Source: UBA877 sp035506155
Lineage (GTDB): Bacteria; Chloroflexota; Anaerolineae; Anaerolineales; Villigracilaceae
Assembly (NCBI GenBank): GCA_035506155.1
Contig: DATJPX010000072.1
Coordinates: 1 to 31,603 of the forward strand
Direction of reading: 5' to 3'
DNA length: 31,603 nucleotides
A model generated the notes under the pieces. It was given only the letters and a program-made list of their open reading frames with translations. It was not told the origin of the DNA and did no database searches. Positions 7,519 through 14,196 of the stretch are shown piece after piece. Position 1 is the stretch's first letter; each line of letters begins with the position of its first letter. The translations under genes were made by a program, and so were the position numbers.

Positions 7519-8850
7519 ATGGCCCAACCTTCCCCTTCCGCACAACCCGACCCGTCCCAGCCTGCCCGCCGCCTGCCCCCGGCGCCCGGCGGACGCCTGC
7601 GCGACATGGTCCGTGACCCGCTCCAGTTCTTCCTCAACCTGACCGCCCAGAACGGCGACGTGGTCTGCTACCGCTCCGCCCCCGACCCGGCTTACATCGT
7701 CAACCACCCCGACTACGTCCGCCACGTGCTGGTCGACAACAACCGCAACTACACCAAGGCCACCTCCTCCAACCAGGTCTTCGACAAGATCGTCGGCGAG
7801 GGCCTGCTGACCTCGGAGGGTGAGACCTGGCGCAGGCAGCGCCGGATGATGCAGCCGGCCTTCCACCACGCCCGCATCGAGCACCTGGACGGGCTGATCG
7901 TCTCGGCGGCCCGCGCCATGCTGGAAGGCTGGGACCGCCTGTACGAGTCCGGCCAGCCGGTCGACATCGCCCGGGAGATGGCCGCCCTGACCCTCAACAT
8001 CACCACCCAAGCCCTCTTCGGAGTGGACCTGGGCGAGGACGCCCGCCGGGTGGGCGAGCTGGTCAACCGGGGCGTGGCCTTCCTCGAAAAGCCCAGCGAT
8101 CCGCGCCTGGTCGAGTCGGCCGAGGAGATCAAGGCGATCACCCGCCGGATCATCCGCCAGCGCAAGCAGGACTTCAAGGACGCCGGCGACCTGCTCAGCT
8201 CGCTGATCCTGTCGCGCGACCCCGAGACCGGGATGGGCATGGACGACGAGCAGCTCCGCTCCCAGGTGATGACCCTGATGCTGGCCGGCTACGAGACCAC
8301 CGCCAACGCCCTGGCCTGGACCTGGGTCCTGCTCTCGCAGAACCCGGAGGCAGCCGGGCGGATGACCCGGGAGGTCCGCTCCGCCCTGGGGGAGCGCGAG
8401 CCGGCCTACCCCGACCTGGAGAACATGCCCTACACCCGCCTGGTCCTGAACGAGAGCCTGCGCATGTTCCCCCCGGCCTGGACGCTCGGCCGGCGGGCCG
8501 TGGGCGAGGACGAGATCGGCGGCTGGTACGTGGCCCCCGGCACGGTCATCGCCATCTGCACCTATGCCCTGCACCGCCATCCTGCCTTCTGGGACCGGCC
8601 GGAGGTCTTCGACCCGGAGCGCTTCAGCCCCGAGAACTCCGCCGGGCGGAACAAGTACGCCTACGTGCCCTTCGGGGGCGGGCCGCGCCAGTGCATCGGC
8701 AACATGTTCGGCCTGATGGAGGCCAGCCTGATCCTGGCCTGCATCGCCCGGCGCTACGAGCTGCGCCTGGTCCCCGGCACGGAGGTCAAACCGCAGGCGC
8801 TCTTCGTCCTGCGTCCCAGCCGGGACCTGATGATGAGCCTGCAGAGATAA
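7519..8850 (+). CDS. cytochrome P450
   Basis: 443 aa. The start chosen is the ATG at 7519 after GAGGGAA. An upstream in-frame ATG at 7435 precedes the promoter and would add an unlikely leader. All P450 landmarks are present: C-helix WRRQR (104-108), I-helix AGYETT (256-261, oxygen-activating Thr), ExxR with Glu312 and Arg315, DPERF (365-369), and the haem loop FGGGPRQCIG (385-394) with Cys392 as axial thiolate. There is no membrane anchor, as expected of a soluble bacterial P450. The overall pattern resembles fatty-acid or terpene hydroxylating families close to CYP110/CYP102-like enzymes, but the substrate cannot be read from sequence. No ferredoxin or reductase gene is adjacent, so electrons must come from elsewhere. 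Confidence 0.96.
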   Translation: MAQPSPSAQPDPSQPARRLPPAPGGRLRDMVRDPLQFFLNLTAQNGDVVCYRSAPDPAYIVNHPDYVRHVLVDNNRNYTKATSSNQVFDKIVGEGLLTSEGETWRRQRRMMQPAFHHARIEHLDGLIVSAARAMLEGWDRLYESGQPVDIAREMAALTLNITTQALFGVDLGEDARRVGELVNRGVAFLEKPSDPRLVESAEEIKAITRRIIRQRKQDFKDAGDLLSSLILSRDPETGMGMDDEQLRSQVMTLMLAGYETTANALAWTWVLLSQNPEAAGRMTREVRSALGEREPAYPDLENMPYTRLVLNESLRMFPPAWTLGRRAVGEDEIGGWYVAPGTVIAICTYALHRHPAFWDRPEVFDPERFSPENSAGRNKYAYVPFGGGPRQCIGNMFGLMEASLILACIARRYELRLVPGTEVKPQALFVLRPSRDLMMSLQR

Positions 8851-8854
8851 CCAA

Positions 8855-8887
8855 AAACTTCCGGGGTTTTCGAAACTCCGGAAGTTT
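8855..8887 (-). terminator. intrinsic terminator between P450 and STAS genes
   Basis: AAACTTCCGG and CCGGAAGTTT form a perfect 10-bp stem with a 13-nt loop that can fold further (GTTT/AAAC). On the minus strand it is followed by TTTTTGG, a good terminator for the STAS gene. It also sits 4 nt after the P450 stop and may serve both convergent genes. Confidence 0.75.
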
Positions 8888-8946
8888 CCTGGATGATGGT
8901 TCAATGAGTTCCCGGGCCGCCTGCGCGGGAGGCCCGGCCGGCCAGG

Positions 8947-9360
8947 CTACTGGAACGAGCCGACGGCCTGGTGGATGTCGTTGAAGACCTGGAAGAAGGC
9001 GTCGAACCCGACCGTCTCGAGGATGCGCCGGACGTCGGCGTTCGGGTTGACCAGCTTGACGTGCTCCTGGAGGCCGCTCTGGCGGTCCCGGTCCATGGAG
9101 CGGAAGGCGGCCCAGCCTTCCTCCCGCTCGGCGGGTTTCTGCCCGCGGAAGAGCAGGGCCACGGTGTGCAGGGCCGACAGCCCGGCGCTGCTCAGGAAGT
9201 CCAGCTGGCTGAAGTCCAGGAGGAGATTGCGGACTCCGGCATCGTATTGCTTCTGGGCTTCGGCGATCAGCGTTTCGTAGTTGCTCCCGTCCAGCTTGCC
9301 CTGCAGGTGCATGACCGTGACGGGGAAAGCCCCCTGGTCTTGGGAAATAGATATCTCCAT
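8947..9360 (-). CDS. STAS-domain protein (anti-sigma-factor antagonist type)
   Basis: 137 aa. The ATG at 9360 is preceded at 8 nt by a perfect AAAGGAGG. The fold is a single STAS domain: VTVMHLQGKLDG (strands 1-2), then NLLLDFSQLDFLSSAGLSAL, where the serine pair before AGL is the usual site of regulatory phosphorylation by a partner kinase. A longer than usual insertion (EREEGWAAFRSMDRDRQSG) lies before the last strands, and the C-terminus ends DAFFQVFNDIHQAV. Such proteins switch partners with anti-sigma kinases of the RsbW type. No such kinase is encoded nearby, so the partner is unknown. Confidence 0.88.
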   Translation of the reverse strand: MEISISQDQGAFPVTVMHLQGKLDGSNYETLIAEAQKQYDAGVRNLLLDFSQLDFLSSAGLSALHTVALLFRGQKPAEREEGWAAFRSMDRDRQSGLQEHVKLVNPNADVRRILETVGFDAFFQVFNDIHQAVGSFQ

Positions 9361-9384
9361 GGTTCGATCCTCCTTTGAAAGCCC

Positions 9385-9390
9385 ATTATA
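9385..9390 (-). promoter_or_regulatory. TATAAT -10 for the STAS gene
   Basis: A consensus TATAAT (preceded by TG-T-G) lies 24 nt before the STAS start codon. The predicted leader is about 18 nt and just contains the AAAGGAGG. There is no recognisable -35. Confidence 0.5.
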
Positions 9391-9570
9391 CAGCATAATC
9401 AGACCTGTTTGGTCGGAATATAGCCGTTCCAAGGGCCGCCCATCCTAAATAATGGGCCAGGCCCACCCGTTTGGAGGATGCCCTGGCCGGAGCAGGGGGA
9501 TATACTCGGAAAAGGTCAGGCGGATTATTACTCTGCCTGCCGCCCAACCGAATTACAATCAGGAGCAGCT

Positions 9571-10464
9571 ATGTCCAACGTATTGGTAGACCTCTCGAAT
9601 TCTATGGCCGCCGCCGCCGAAAAGGCCGGCGCCTCCACCGTAACGGTCAACGCCCGCCGGCGCATGCCGGCCAGCGGGATCGCCTTCGCCGCCGACCTCG
9701 TCCTGACCGCCGACCACACCGTCGAGCGCGAGGATGGGATCAGCGTCTTCCTGCCCGACAAGACCGAAGTGAACGCCAGCCTGGCCGGGCGCGACCCTGG
9801 CTCGGATCTGGCCGTCCTGCGTCTGGAGAAATCCGTGGCCGCGCCGGCTGCCCCCGCCGCGGGCGTCAGGATCGGCCAGCTCGTCCTGGCCCTCGGCCGC
9901 CCGTCGCCGGACGGATTGGAAGCCAGCCTGGGTGTGATCAGCGCCCTCGGCGGCCCGGTCCGCACGCCGCGCGGCAGCCTGGAGCGCTACATCCGCACCG
10001 ACACCACGCCGTATCCCGGTTTCTCGGGCGGGCCGCTGGCCGATGCCGAGGGCCGCGTGGCCGGGATCAACACCTCCGGCTTCGGGCGCGGCGTGGCCCT
10101 GACCATCCCGGCCGACCTGGCCTGGAAGGTCGCCCAACAATTGGCCGAGCACGGCTCGATCCAGCACGGCTACCTGGGCGTGCGCAGCGAAGCGGTCGAG
10201 ATCGCCGCAGCGGCCCAAAAGGCCCTCAAACGGGAGCAGGCCAGCGGCCTGCTGGTCATCAGCGTCGAGAAGGACAGCCCGGCCGAGGCCGGCGAGCTGA
10301 TGGTCGGCGACATCCTGGCTGCCATCGACGGCGTCCCCGTGCCCGACCACGACACGCTCTTCGCCAGGCTGGCCGGCGACATCGTCGGCAAGTCTGTACC
10401 AGTCGAGGTCCTGCGCGGCGGCCAGCCGAAGACCCTCAAGATCAAGATTGGAGCGCGCCAATGA
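9571..10464 (+). CDS. cytosolic HtrA-like trypsin-fold serine protease with PDZ domain
   Basis: 297 aa. The ATG at 9571 follows AGGAG at 5 nt. The protease domain (about 20-190) keeps the HtrA triad: His49 in LTADHTV, Asp79 in GSDLAVLRL and Ser152 in GFSGGPL. Residues about 200-290 are a PDZ domain (GYLGVRSE, then GLLVISVEKDSPAEAGELMVGDILAAIDG) for binding C-terminal tails. The N-terminus has neither a signal peptide nor a membrane anchor, unlike DegP/DegS, so it probably works in the cytosol. Its stop overlaps the next start (ATGA), so it is translationally coupled to the second protease and then to the LuxR-type regulator. Confidence 0.92.
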   Translation: MSNVLVDLSNSMAAAAEKAGASTVTVNARRRMPASGIAFAADLVLTADHTVEREDGISVFLPDKTEVNASLAGRDPGSDLAVLRLEKSVAAPAAPAAGVRIGQLVLALGRPSPDGLEASLGVISALGGPVRTPRGSLERYIRTDTTPYPGFSGGPLADAEGRVAGINTSGFGRGVALTIPADLAWKVAQQLAEHGSIQHGYLGVRSEAVEIAAAAQKALKREQASGLLVISVEKDSPAEAGELMVGDILAAIDGVPVPDHDTLFARLAGDIVGKSVPVEVLRGGQPKTLKIKIGARQ

Positions 10465-11060
10465 ACCTCCCGGTGATGCTCGATTCCGCCCTGGACGAGC
10501 TCTATGCCCGCATCCGCCCGGTCCTGGCTGTCGTGCGGGATGGGCGGCGCGGCGCCGGGGCAGGCATCCTGGCCGGGAACGGCCTGGTCCTGACCAACCT
10601 GCACGTGGTCCGCGGCCGCCACCCGGTGGAAGTGACCCTGGACGACGACCGGACCTATCCGGCGAAGCTGGTGGCGAGCGACAAGCGCGTCGACCTGGCT
10701 CTGCTGGAGATCCCGGTCGACGGCGGGGCCGCGGCGGTCCTTTCGAAGGACTCCCCCCGCACCGGGGAGCTGGTCTATGCCTTCGGGCATCCCTGGGGCC
10801 AGCGCAACGTGCTGACCGGCGGGGTGCTCTCGGCCGTTACTTCCGTGCACGGCCAGGACGGCGAAGTCCCGATCCTGCGGGCCGACGTCCAGTTGGCGCC
10901 CGGCAACTCAGGCGGCCCGCTGCTCAACGCGGCCGGCGAGGTGCTTGGCCTGAACGCCATGATCTTCGGCGGCGACCAGTCTGTGGCTATCCCGGCCGGC
11001 GTGGTCCGTGAGTTCCTGGAGGCCGCCCGCAGGGAGCATGTCCCGGAGGGCGTGCTTTGA
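10461..11060 (+). CDS. second trypsin-fold serine protease, without PDZ
   Basis: 199 aa, starting in an ATGA overlap with the preceding stop. The triad is complete: His48 in LTNLHVV, Asp78 in RVDLALLEI and Ser150 in APGNSGGPL. It has no signal peptide and no PDZ; it is a bare protease domain, shorter than DegQ/DegS. It shares the HtrA fold with its upstream neighbour but is clearly divergent, so this is an old duplication or a functional pair rather than a recent copy. Hetero-oligomerisation between the two is plausible given the coupled translation. The last codons overlap the downstream regulator (TTGA). Confidence 0.92.
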   Translation: MNLPVMLDSALDELYARIRPVLAVVRDGRRGAGAGILAGNGLVLTNLHVVRGRHPVEVTLDDDRTYPAKLVASDKRVDLALLEIPVDGGAAAVLSKDSPRTGELVYAFGHPWGQRNVLTGGVLSAVTSVHGQDGEVPILRADVQLAPGNSGGPLLNAAGEVLGLNAMIFGGDQSVAIPAGVVREFLEAARREHVPEGVL

Positions 11061-11650
11061 TCCGGGTCGGCATCCTGGCCCCCGGCCTGGCGCTGCGCCT
11101 GGGCCTGCGTGAAGTCCTGCGCAGCCTGCCCGAGGTGGAAGTGGCGGATGATTCGAGCTCCCCGGCCGGCCTGCCGCCGGTCGATGTGCTGGTTGCGGCT
11201 TCGGCGGACCTGCTTTCCGAGTTGGATGAGGAAGCCCCGCCGGTCCTGTTGCTGACCGACGACCCGGCCGAAGCGGCCCGCCTGGCGGATTTCCCGGTCT
11301 GGGGCGCCCTGCCGCTGGAGGCCGGCCCCGAGGAGCTCTCGGCGGCCCTGCACGCCCTGGCGGAAGGGCTGGTGGCCGGGTCCCCGACGTTGCTCCAGTC
11401 CATGCTGGAGCGGCACCCGTTCTCGGACGTCGCCGAAGGCGAGCCGGTCGTCGATCCGCTGACCGGGCGCGAGCGGGAGGTGCTGCAGCTGGCCGCCGAA
11501 GGGCTGGCCAACAAACAGATCGCCGCGGCCTTGGAGATCAGCGAGAATACGGTCAAGTTCCACCTGTCGTCGCTGTACGCCAAGCTGGGAGTCACCAGCC
11601 GGACGGAGGCCGTCCGGGCCGGGGCCCGCCGGGGCTGGGTAGTTTTATGA
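11057..11650 (+). CDS. LuxR/NarL-type regulator with a degenerate receiver domain
   Basis: 197 aa. It starts at a TTG overlapping the previous stop by 4 nt, a sign of coupling. Residues 135-185 are a LuxR HTH (LTGREREVLQLAAEGLANKQIAAALEI, then ENTVKFHLSSLYAKLGV), the DNA-binding domain of NarL-family response regulators. Residues 1-120 are receiver-like in pattern (MIRVGILAPG...LREVLRSLP...VDVLVAAS...VLLLTDD). The acidic pair after strand 1 is missing and the phospho-acceptor Asp after strand 3 is replaced (DVLVAAS), so classical phosphorylation is unlikely. Since it sits in one unit with two proteases, it may sense a protein or small ligand through the pseudo-receiver. No histidine kinase is adjacent. 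Confidence 0.88.
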   Translation: MIRVGILAPGLALRLGLREVLRSLPEVEVADDSSSPAGLPPVDVLVAASADLLSELDEEAPPVLLLTDDPAEAARLADFPVWGALPLEAGPEELSAALHALAEGLVAGSPTLLQSMLERHPFSDVAEGEPVVDPLTGREREVLQLAAEGLANKQIAAALEISENTVKFHLSSLYAKLGVTSRTEAVRAGARRGWVVL

Positions 11651-11653
11651 AGT

Positions 11654-11682
11654 CGTAGGGCAAGATATTGTCTTGCCCTACG
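11654..11682 (+). terminator. hairpin after the protease-regulator operon
   Basis: CGTAGGGCAAGA and TCTTGCCCTACG form a perfect 12-bp stem with loop TATTG, 4 nt after the stop of the LuxR-type gene. A TTTT run follows at a distance. The GTAGGGC...GCCCTAC form also recalls interspersed intergenic palindromes. Confidence 0.6.
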
Positions 11683-11716
11683 GATCCGCTTTTGTCACAG
11701 GGCCTGTTAAATCAAA

Positions 11717-11743
11717 GTGGGGCGGGATAGCATCCCGCCCCAC
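11717..11743 (-). terminator. intrinsic terminator for the minus-strand gene at 11765
   Basis: GTGGGGCGGGAT and ATCCCGCCCCAC form a perfect 12-bp stem with a 3-nt loop. On the minus strand TTTGATTT follows directly. Confidence 0.7.
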
Positions 11744-11764
11744 ATCACTTTAATTCGAACGAAC

Positions 11765-12187
11765 TTACATGACCGCCACTTGCTGGGGGTTGGCCGGGTT
11801 GTACTTGATCTTGATCTTGTCGCCGGCGCGAGGGACGGCGATGCGTGAAACCATCGTCTGGGTGGTGACGTCGAAAGCCGCCCCGGCGGCCGGGGTGACC
11901 TTCATGACCAGGAGCACGACCGGGTTCATGTTGACGGTCGCGCCGGTGTCCTGGACCGAGACCACCTCGGCGGTGGCGTCGGCGCCGTTCTGGGCCAGCC
12001 ACTGCTGCTGCTGGAGCCCGTCCAGAGCCGCCTGGCCCTGGTCCATGGCGGCGTTCATGTCGTTGACGAAATCCTTGCCCATGAAGGCTTTGGTCAGGCC
12101 GCCGGTGATCCCGCTGTTCATGGTCTTCTTGGCGTTGTCCAGGGCCTTCTGGGGGTCCTTCTCGATCTTCTTGCCCATGTTGAACAT
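11765..12187 (-). CDS. small hypothetical protein with a C-terminal beta-rich domain
   Basis: 140 aa. It starts at 12187 after AAAGGAGAAGGAAC; a second ATG three codons on (MGKK) is possible. Residues 1-60 are polar and helical with a Gln-rich turn (LQQQQWLAQNG). Residues 65-140 form a strand-rich domain ending in PRAGDKIKIKYNPANPQQVAV, a phrase like that in DUF3592-type modules (KYDPxNP). The segment VVLLVMKVTP is probably a strand, not a membrane helix. I do not recognise the family with certainty and no function can be assigned. It is transcribed alone, with its own promoter and terminator. Confidence 0.7.
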   Translation of the reverse strand: MFNMGKKIEKDPQKALDNAKKTMNSGITGGLTKAFMGKDFVNDMNAAMDQGQAALDGLQQQQWLAQNGADATAEVVSVQDTGATVNMNPVVLLVMKVTPAAGAAFDVTTQTMVSRIAVPRAGDKIKIKYNPANPQQVAVM

Positions 12188-12219
12188 GTTCCTTCTCCTT
12201 TGATTGGTGGAATAATTGG

Positions 12220-12248
12220 ATATTACTACTCCGAAAACGTCGCTGCAA
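12220..12248 (-). promoter_or_regulatory. promoter for the hypothetical gene at 11765-12187
   Basis: Minus strand TTGCAG (12243-12248), 17-bp spacer, TAATAT (12220-12225). Both hexamers are imperfect, but the spacing is exact and the leader contains the ribosome site. Confidence 0.4.
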
Positions 12249-12310
12249 GCTTACCGAAGTACTAGACTGGCGTAGGTCTCCGCAATCGCTGCGAAGGCGG
12301 GGGGATACCC

Positions 12311-12339
12311 TTGACACCTAGTAATACTAGGTATATGAT
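12311..12339 (+). promoter_or_regulatory. PadR promoter with a 17-bp palindromic operator in its spacer
   Basis: TTGACA (12311-12316, perfect), 17-bp spacer, TATGAT (12334-12339). ACCTAGTAATACTAGGT (12316-12332) is a perfect palindrome of 8-bp arms around one base and fills the spacer exactly. A dimeric repressor bound there would exclude RNA polymerase, so autoregulation by the PadR protein encoded next is likely. The -10 ends 7 nt before the ATG at 12347, which suggests a leaderless transcript. Confidence 0.85.
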
Positions 12340-12346
12340 GGGGGCC

Positions 12347-12664
12347 ATGATCGGCGAAGCGCTGAAAGGACACCTGGATATGCTCCTCCTGGCTGTGCTG
12401 GAGAAGGGCCCCGCCCACGGCTATGCAGTCATCTGCTCGCTGCGTGAGCGCAGCGGCGGCACCTTCGACCTGCCCGAAGGCACGATCTACCCGGCCCTGC
12501 ACCGCCTGGAGAACCAGGGACTGCTGGCCAGCAATTGGGACGAGGCAGGGCCGCGCCGCCGGCGCATGTACGAGCTTACCGCCAGGGGTGTCGAAGCCCT
12601 GGCCCGCTCCCGGGGGGAGTGGCAGCGCTTCGCCCGGGCCATCGATTCGACGGTGGCCCGATGA
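12347..12664 (+). CDS. PadR-family transcriptional regulator
   Basis: 105 aa from the ATG at 12347. In-frame ATGs at 12335 and 12338 lie inside the -10 element and would not be transcribed. The winged-helix PadR fold is clear: MLLLAVLEKGPAHGYAV, GTIYPALHRLENQGLL (recognition helix and wing start) and RRRMYELTARG. It is a small PadR of the s2 subfamily with a short C-terminal dimerisation helix. The stop overlaps the next start (ATGA), and the next protein carries a HAAS-like domain, the standard partner in PadR operons. Its ligand or signal is unknown. Confidence 0.93.
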   Translation: MIGEALKGHLDMLLLAVLEKGPAHGYAVICSLRERSGGTFDLPEGTIYPALHRLENQGLLASNWDEAGPRRRRMYELTARGVEALARSRGEWQRFARAIDSTVAR

Positions 12665-13206
12665 AACCGGCAGAAGACCGCATCCGGAACTACCTGCGCT
12701 CCCTGGAGCATGCCCTGTGGCTGCGCGGGCTGGAGGATGCCGACACCCTGGCGGAAGTCGAAAACCACTTGCGCGAATCGGTCGAGCAGGAGTTGGAGCG
12801 CGGACTGGGCCCCGAGGAAGCGGAACGTGAGGCCATCCGACGTTTCGGTCCGGCCCGCCGGATCGCCGCCGATTTCGAAAAAGAAAGGATTGCTCCCATG
12901 CAAAAAGTATTGCTGATCCTGGCCGTTCTCTCCGGCCTGTTCCTTGCTTACCTGGATTCACGTCCGGGTTGGGACGCCACCGGCATCCTGGCCGGAGGCC
13001 TGTTGCTGAGCGCCGGCCTGCTGACCCTGCTCGGTTACCGCCGGCCCTGGCTGATCGCCCTGGCGGTCGGGGTATGGATCCCGCTCCACGACATCTCTCT
13101 CACCCACGACTTCACGATGCTCTTCGTGCTGCTGTTCCCCTTCGCCGGCGCGTACCTCGGGTGGGCGGCGCGCCTAGGCGCCCGGAAGATGCTCCACCTC
13201 ACCTAG
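12661..13206 (+). CDS. HAAS-type domain plus four-helix membrane protein (PadR partner)
   Basis: 181 aa, starting in an ATGA overlap with padR. Residues 1-75 form the soluble helical module YLRSLEHALWLRGLEDADTL, AEVENHLRESVEQEL, GPEEAEREAIRRFGPARRIAADF. That is the HAAS/DUF1700-like layout, with the closing FG...A motif, found with PadR regulators. Residues 80-175 contain about four hydrophobic helices (VLLILAVLSGLFLAYL, ILAGGLLLSAGLLTLLGY, LIALAVGVWIPL, MLFVLLFPFAGAYLGWAA). The pair probably senses an envelope or drug-like signal, as other PadR-HAAS pairs are thought to. No transporter follows; a terminator does. Confidence 0.8.
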   Translation: MKPAEDRIRNYLRSLEHALWLRGLEDADTLAEVENHLRESVEQELERGLGPEEAEREAIRRFGPARRIAADFEKERIAPMQKVLLILAVLSGLFLAYLDSRPGWDATGILAGGLLLSAGLLTLLGYRRPWLIALAVGVWIPLHDISLTHDFTMLFVLLFPFAGAYLGWAARLGARKMLHLT

Positions 13207-13230
13207 CAGATTTCGATCGACAGAGAACGA

Positions 13231-13265
13231 AAGAGAGCGGCCAAGCGGCCGCTCTCTTGTTATTT
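13231..13265 (+). terminator. intrinsic terminator of the PadR operon
   Basis: AAGAGAGCGGCC and GGCCGCTCTCTT form a perfect 12-bp stem with loop AAGC, followed by GTTATTT. Confidence 0.8.
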
Positions 13266-13289
13266 GGAATGCCAGACCCGGGATTCCGC

Positions 13290-14063
13290 TCAGCAGGTGA
13301 TGGTGTAGGTCACGTCGATGCTCTTGACGCTGTTGGGGGTCGTGATCACCAGGCGCACCCAATACGTCCCGGCTGTCAGGGGCGGCGTGAAGCTGTGATC
13401 GGTGACGTTCTGCGGGCCGTATTTCGTGAAGTTCAGGGTATGGCTGGAGAGGACGCCGCCCTGCTGGGTCTCGAAGTGCCACGTCACCGAGACCGGTCCG
13501 TTGGTTTCGATGGTCCCGGTCAGGCTGATCGGCGCGATGGGTCCCATGCAGCCGGGGACGCTGATCGCGGCCGGGGGTATGGCGGTCACCTTGGTGACGA
13601 AGGGGGTCGGCGCAGGGACGACGGGCACGCTGCCCAGGTTCCCGGTGGCGTCGGTGGCGCTGCCGGCCACCCAGCACTGGGTGGTAATGTTATTGGGGTT
13701 GGTGATCTGCCACCAGGTCCCGTCGCCGTTCTGGCCGAGGATCGGGACCGTTGCGCCGGCCATCAGCCCGCCGATACCGACGTAGCTGGTCCCGGGGCCG
13801 AAGCGGCAGTTGACCGCATCGGTCTTAGGCGTCACCATCGGGCTGGCAGGCGTGTCCGTCGGGGCGATGGTGGCCGTGTCGGTCGGCAGGGGAGCCGGTG
13901 TATCCGTAGGCGGGACTGCCGCAGGGGCGCTCGTGTCCGTGGGGCCCGAAACGGGCGGTTTGGTCTGGGGACCCGTATTTTGCGGGGACGTGGACGGCAG
14001 GTTGCATGCGGATGCAAGGATGGCGAGTACGGCAAGAACTGAAATAATTCGCGGCGATTTCAT
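13290..14063 (-). CDS. lipoprotein with SH3b-like domain and C-terminal beta-sandwich
   Basis: 257 aa. The ATG at 14063 follows CAGGAGGAAAG. The lipoprotein signal ends LASAC (Cys20). A long Thr/Pro/Ala linker (PTDTPAPLPTDTATIAPTDTP) follows to about residue 80. Residues about 82-140 resemble a bacterial SH3 domain (VNCRFGPGTSYVGIG, then GDGTWWQI and CWVAG), used for cell-wall or protein binding. Residues 165-257 form an Ig/PKD-like beta-sandwich (SVTWHFETQQGG, then AGTYWVRLVITTP) ending in Cys. The product is probably a surface-anchored binding protein. It has its own promoter and no functional partners beside it. Confidence 0.85.
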   Translation of the reverse strand: MKSPRIISVLAVLAILASACNLPSTSPQNTGPQTKPPVSGPTDTSAPAAVPPTDTPAPLPTDTATIAPTDTPASPMVTPKTDAVNCRFGPGTSYVGIGGLMAGATVPILGQNGDGTWWQITNPNNITTQCWVAGSATDATGNLGSVPVVPAPTPFVTKVTAIPPAAISVPGCMGPIAPISLTGTIETNGPVSVTWHFETQQGGVLSSHTLNFTKYGPQNVTDHSFTPPLTAGTYWVRLVITTPNSVKSIDVTYTITC

Positions 14064-14107
14064 CTTTCCTCCTGGTCGATTGGGCTGACTGGAAACCAGT
14101 CGAATTC

Positions 14108-14136
14108 ATCTTACAACAGGCATCCAGGGATTGCAA
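14108..14136 (-). promoter_or_regulatory. promoter for the SH3b-like lipoprotein gene
   Basis: Minus strand TTGCAA (14131-14136), 17-bp spacer, TAAGAT (14108-14113). The leader is about 38 nt and contains CAGGAGG. Confidence 0.45.
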
Positions 14137-14162
14137 TAGGAGAATCGTTAGGGGAGACGGAA

Positions 14163-14191
14163 ACCGGGCGATCCGGCGAGGGTCGCCCGGT
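14163..14191 (-). terminator. terminator of the phosphofructokinase gene
   Basis: ACCGGGCGA and TCGCCCGGT form a 9-bp stem with an 11-nt loop, 6 nt past the stop. On the minus strand it ends in GGTTTCC, a short T-run, so termination may be moderate. Confidence 0.6.
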
Positions 14192-14196
14192 CGATA

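Noticed and set aside
12311..12346. TTG at 12311 or ATG at 12335/12338 as the padR start
   Set aside because: These codons lie in the -35 and -10 elements and would not be part of the transcript; the ATG at 12347 follows the -10 at 7 nt.
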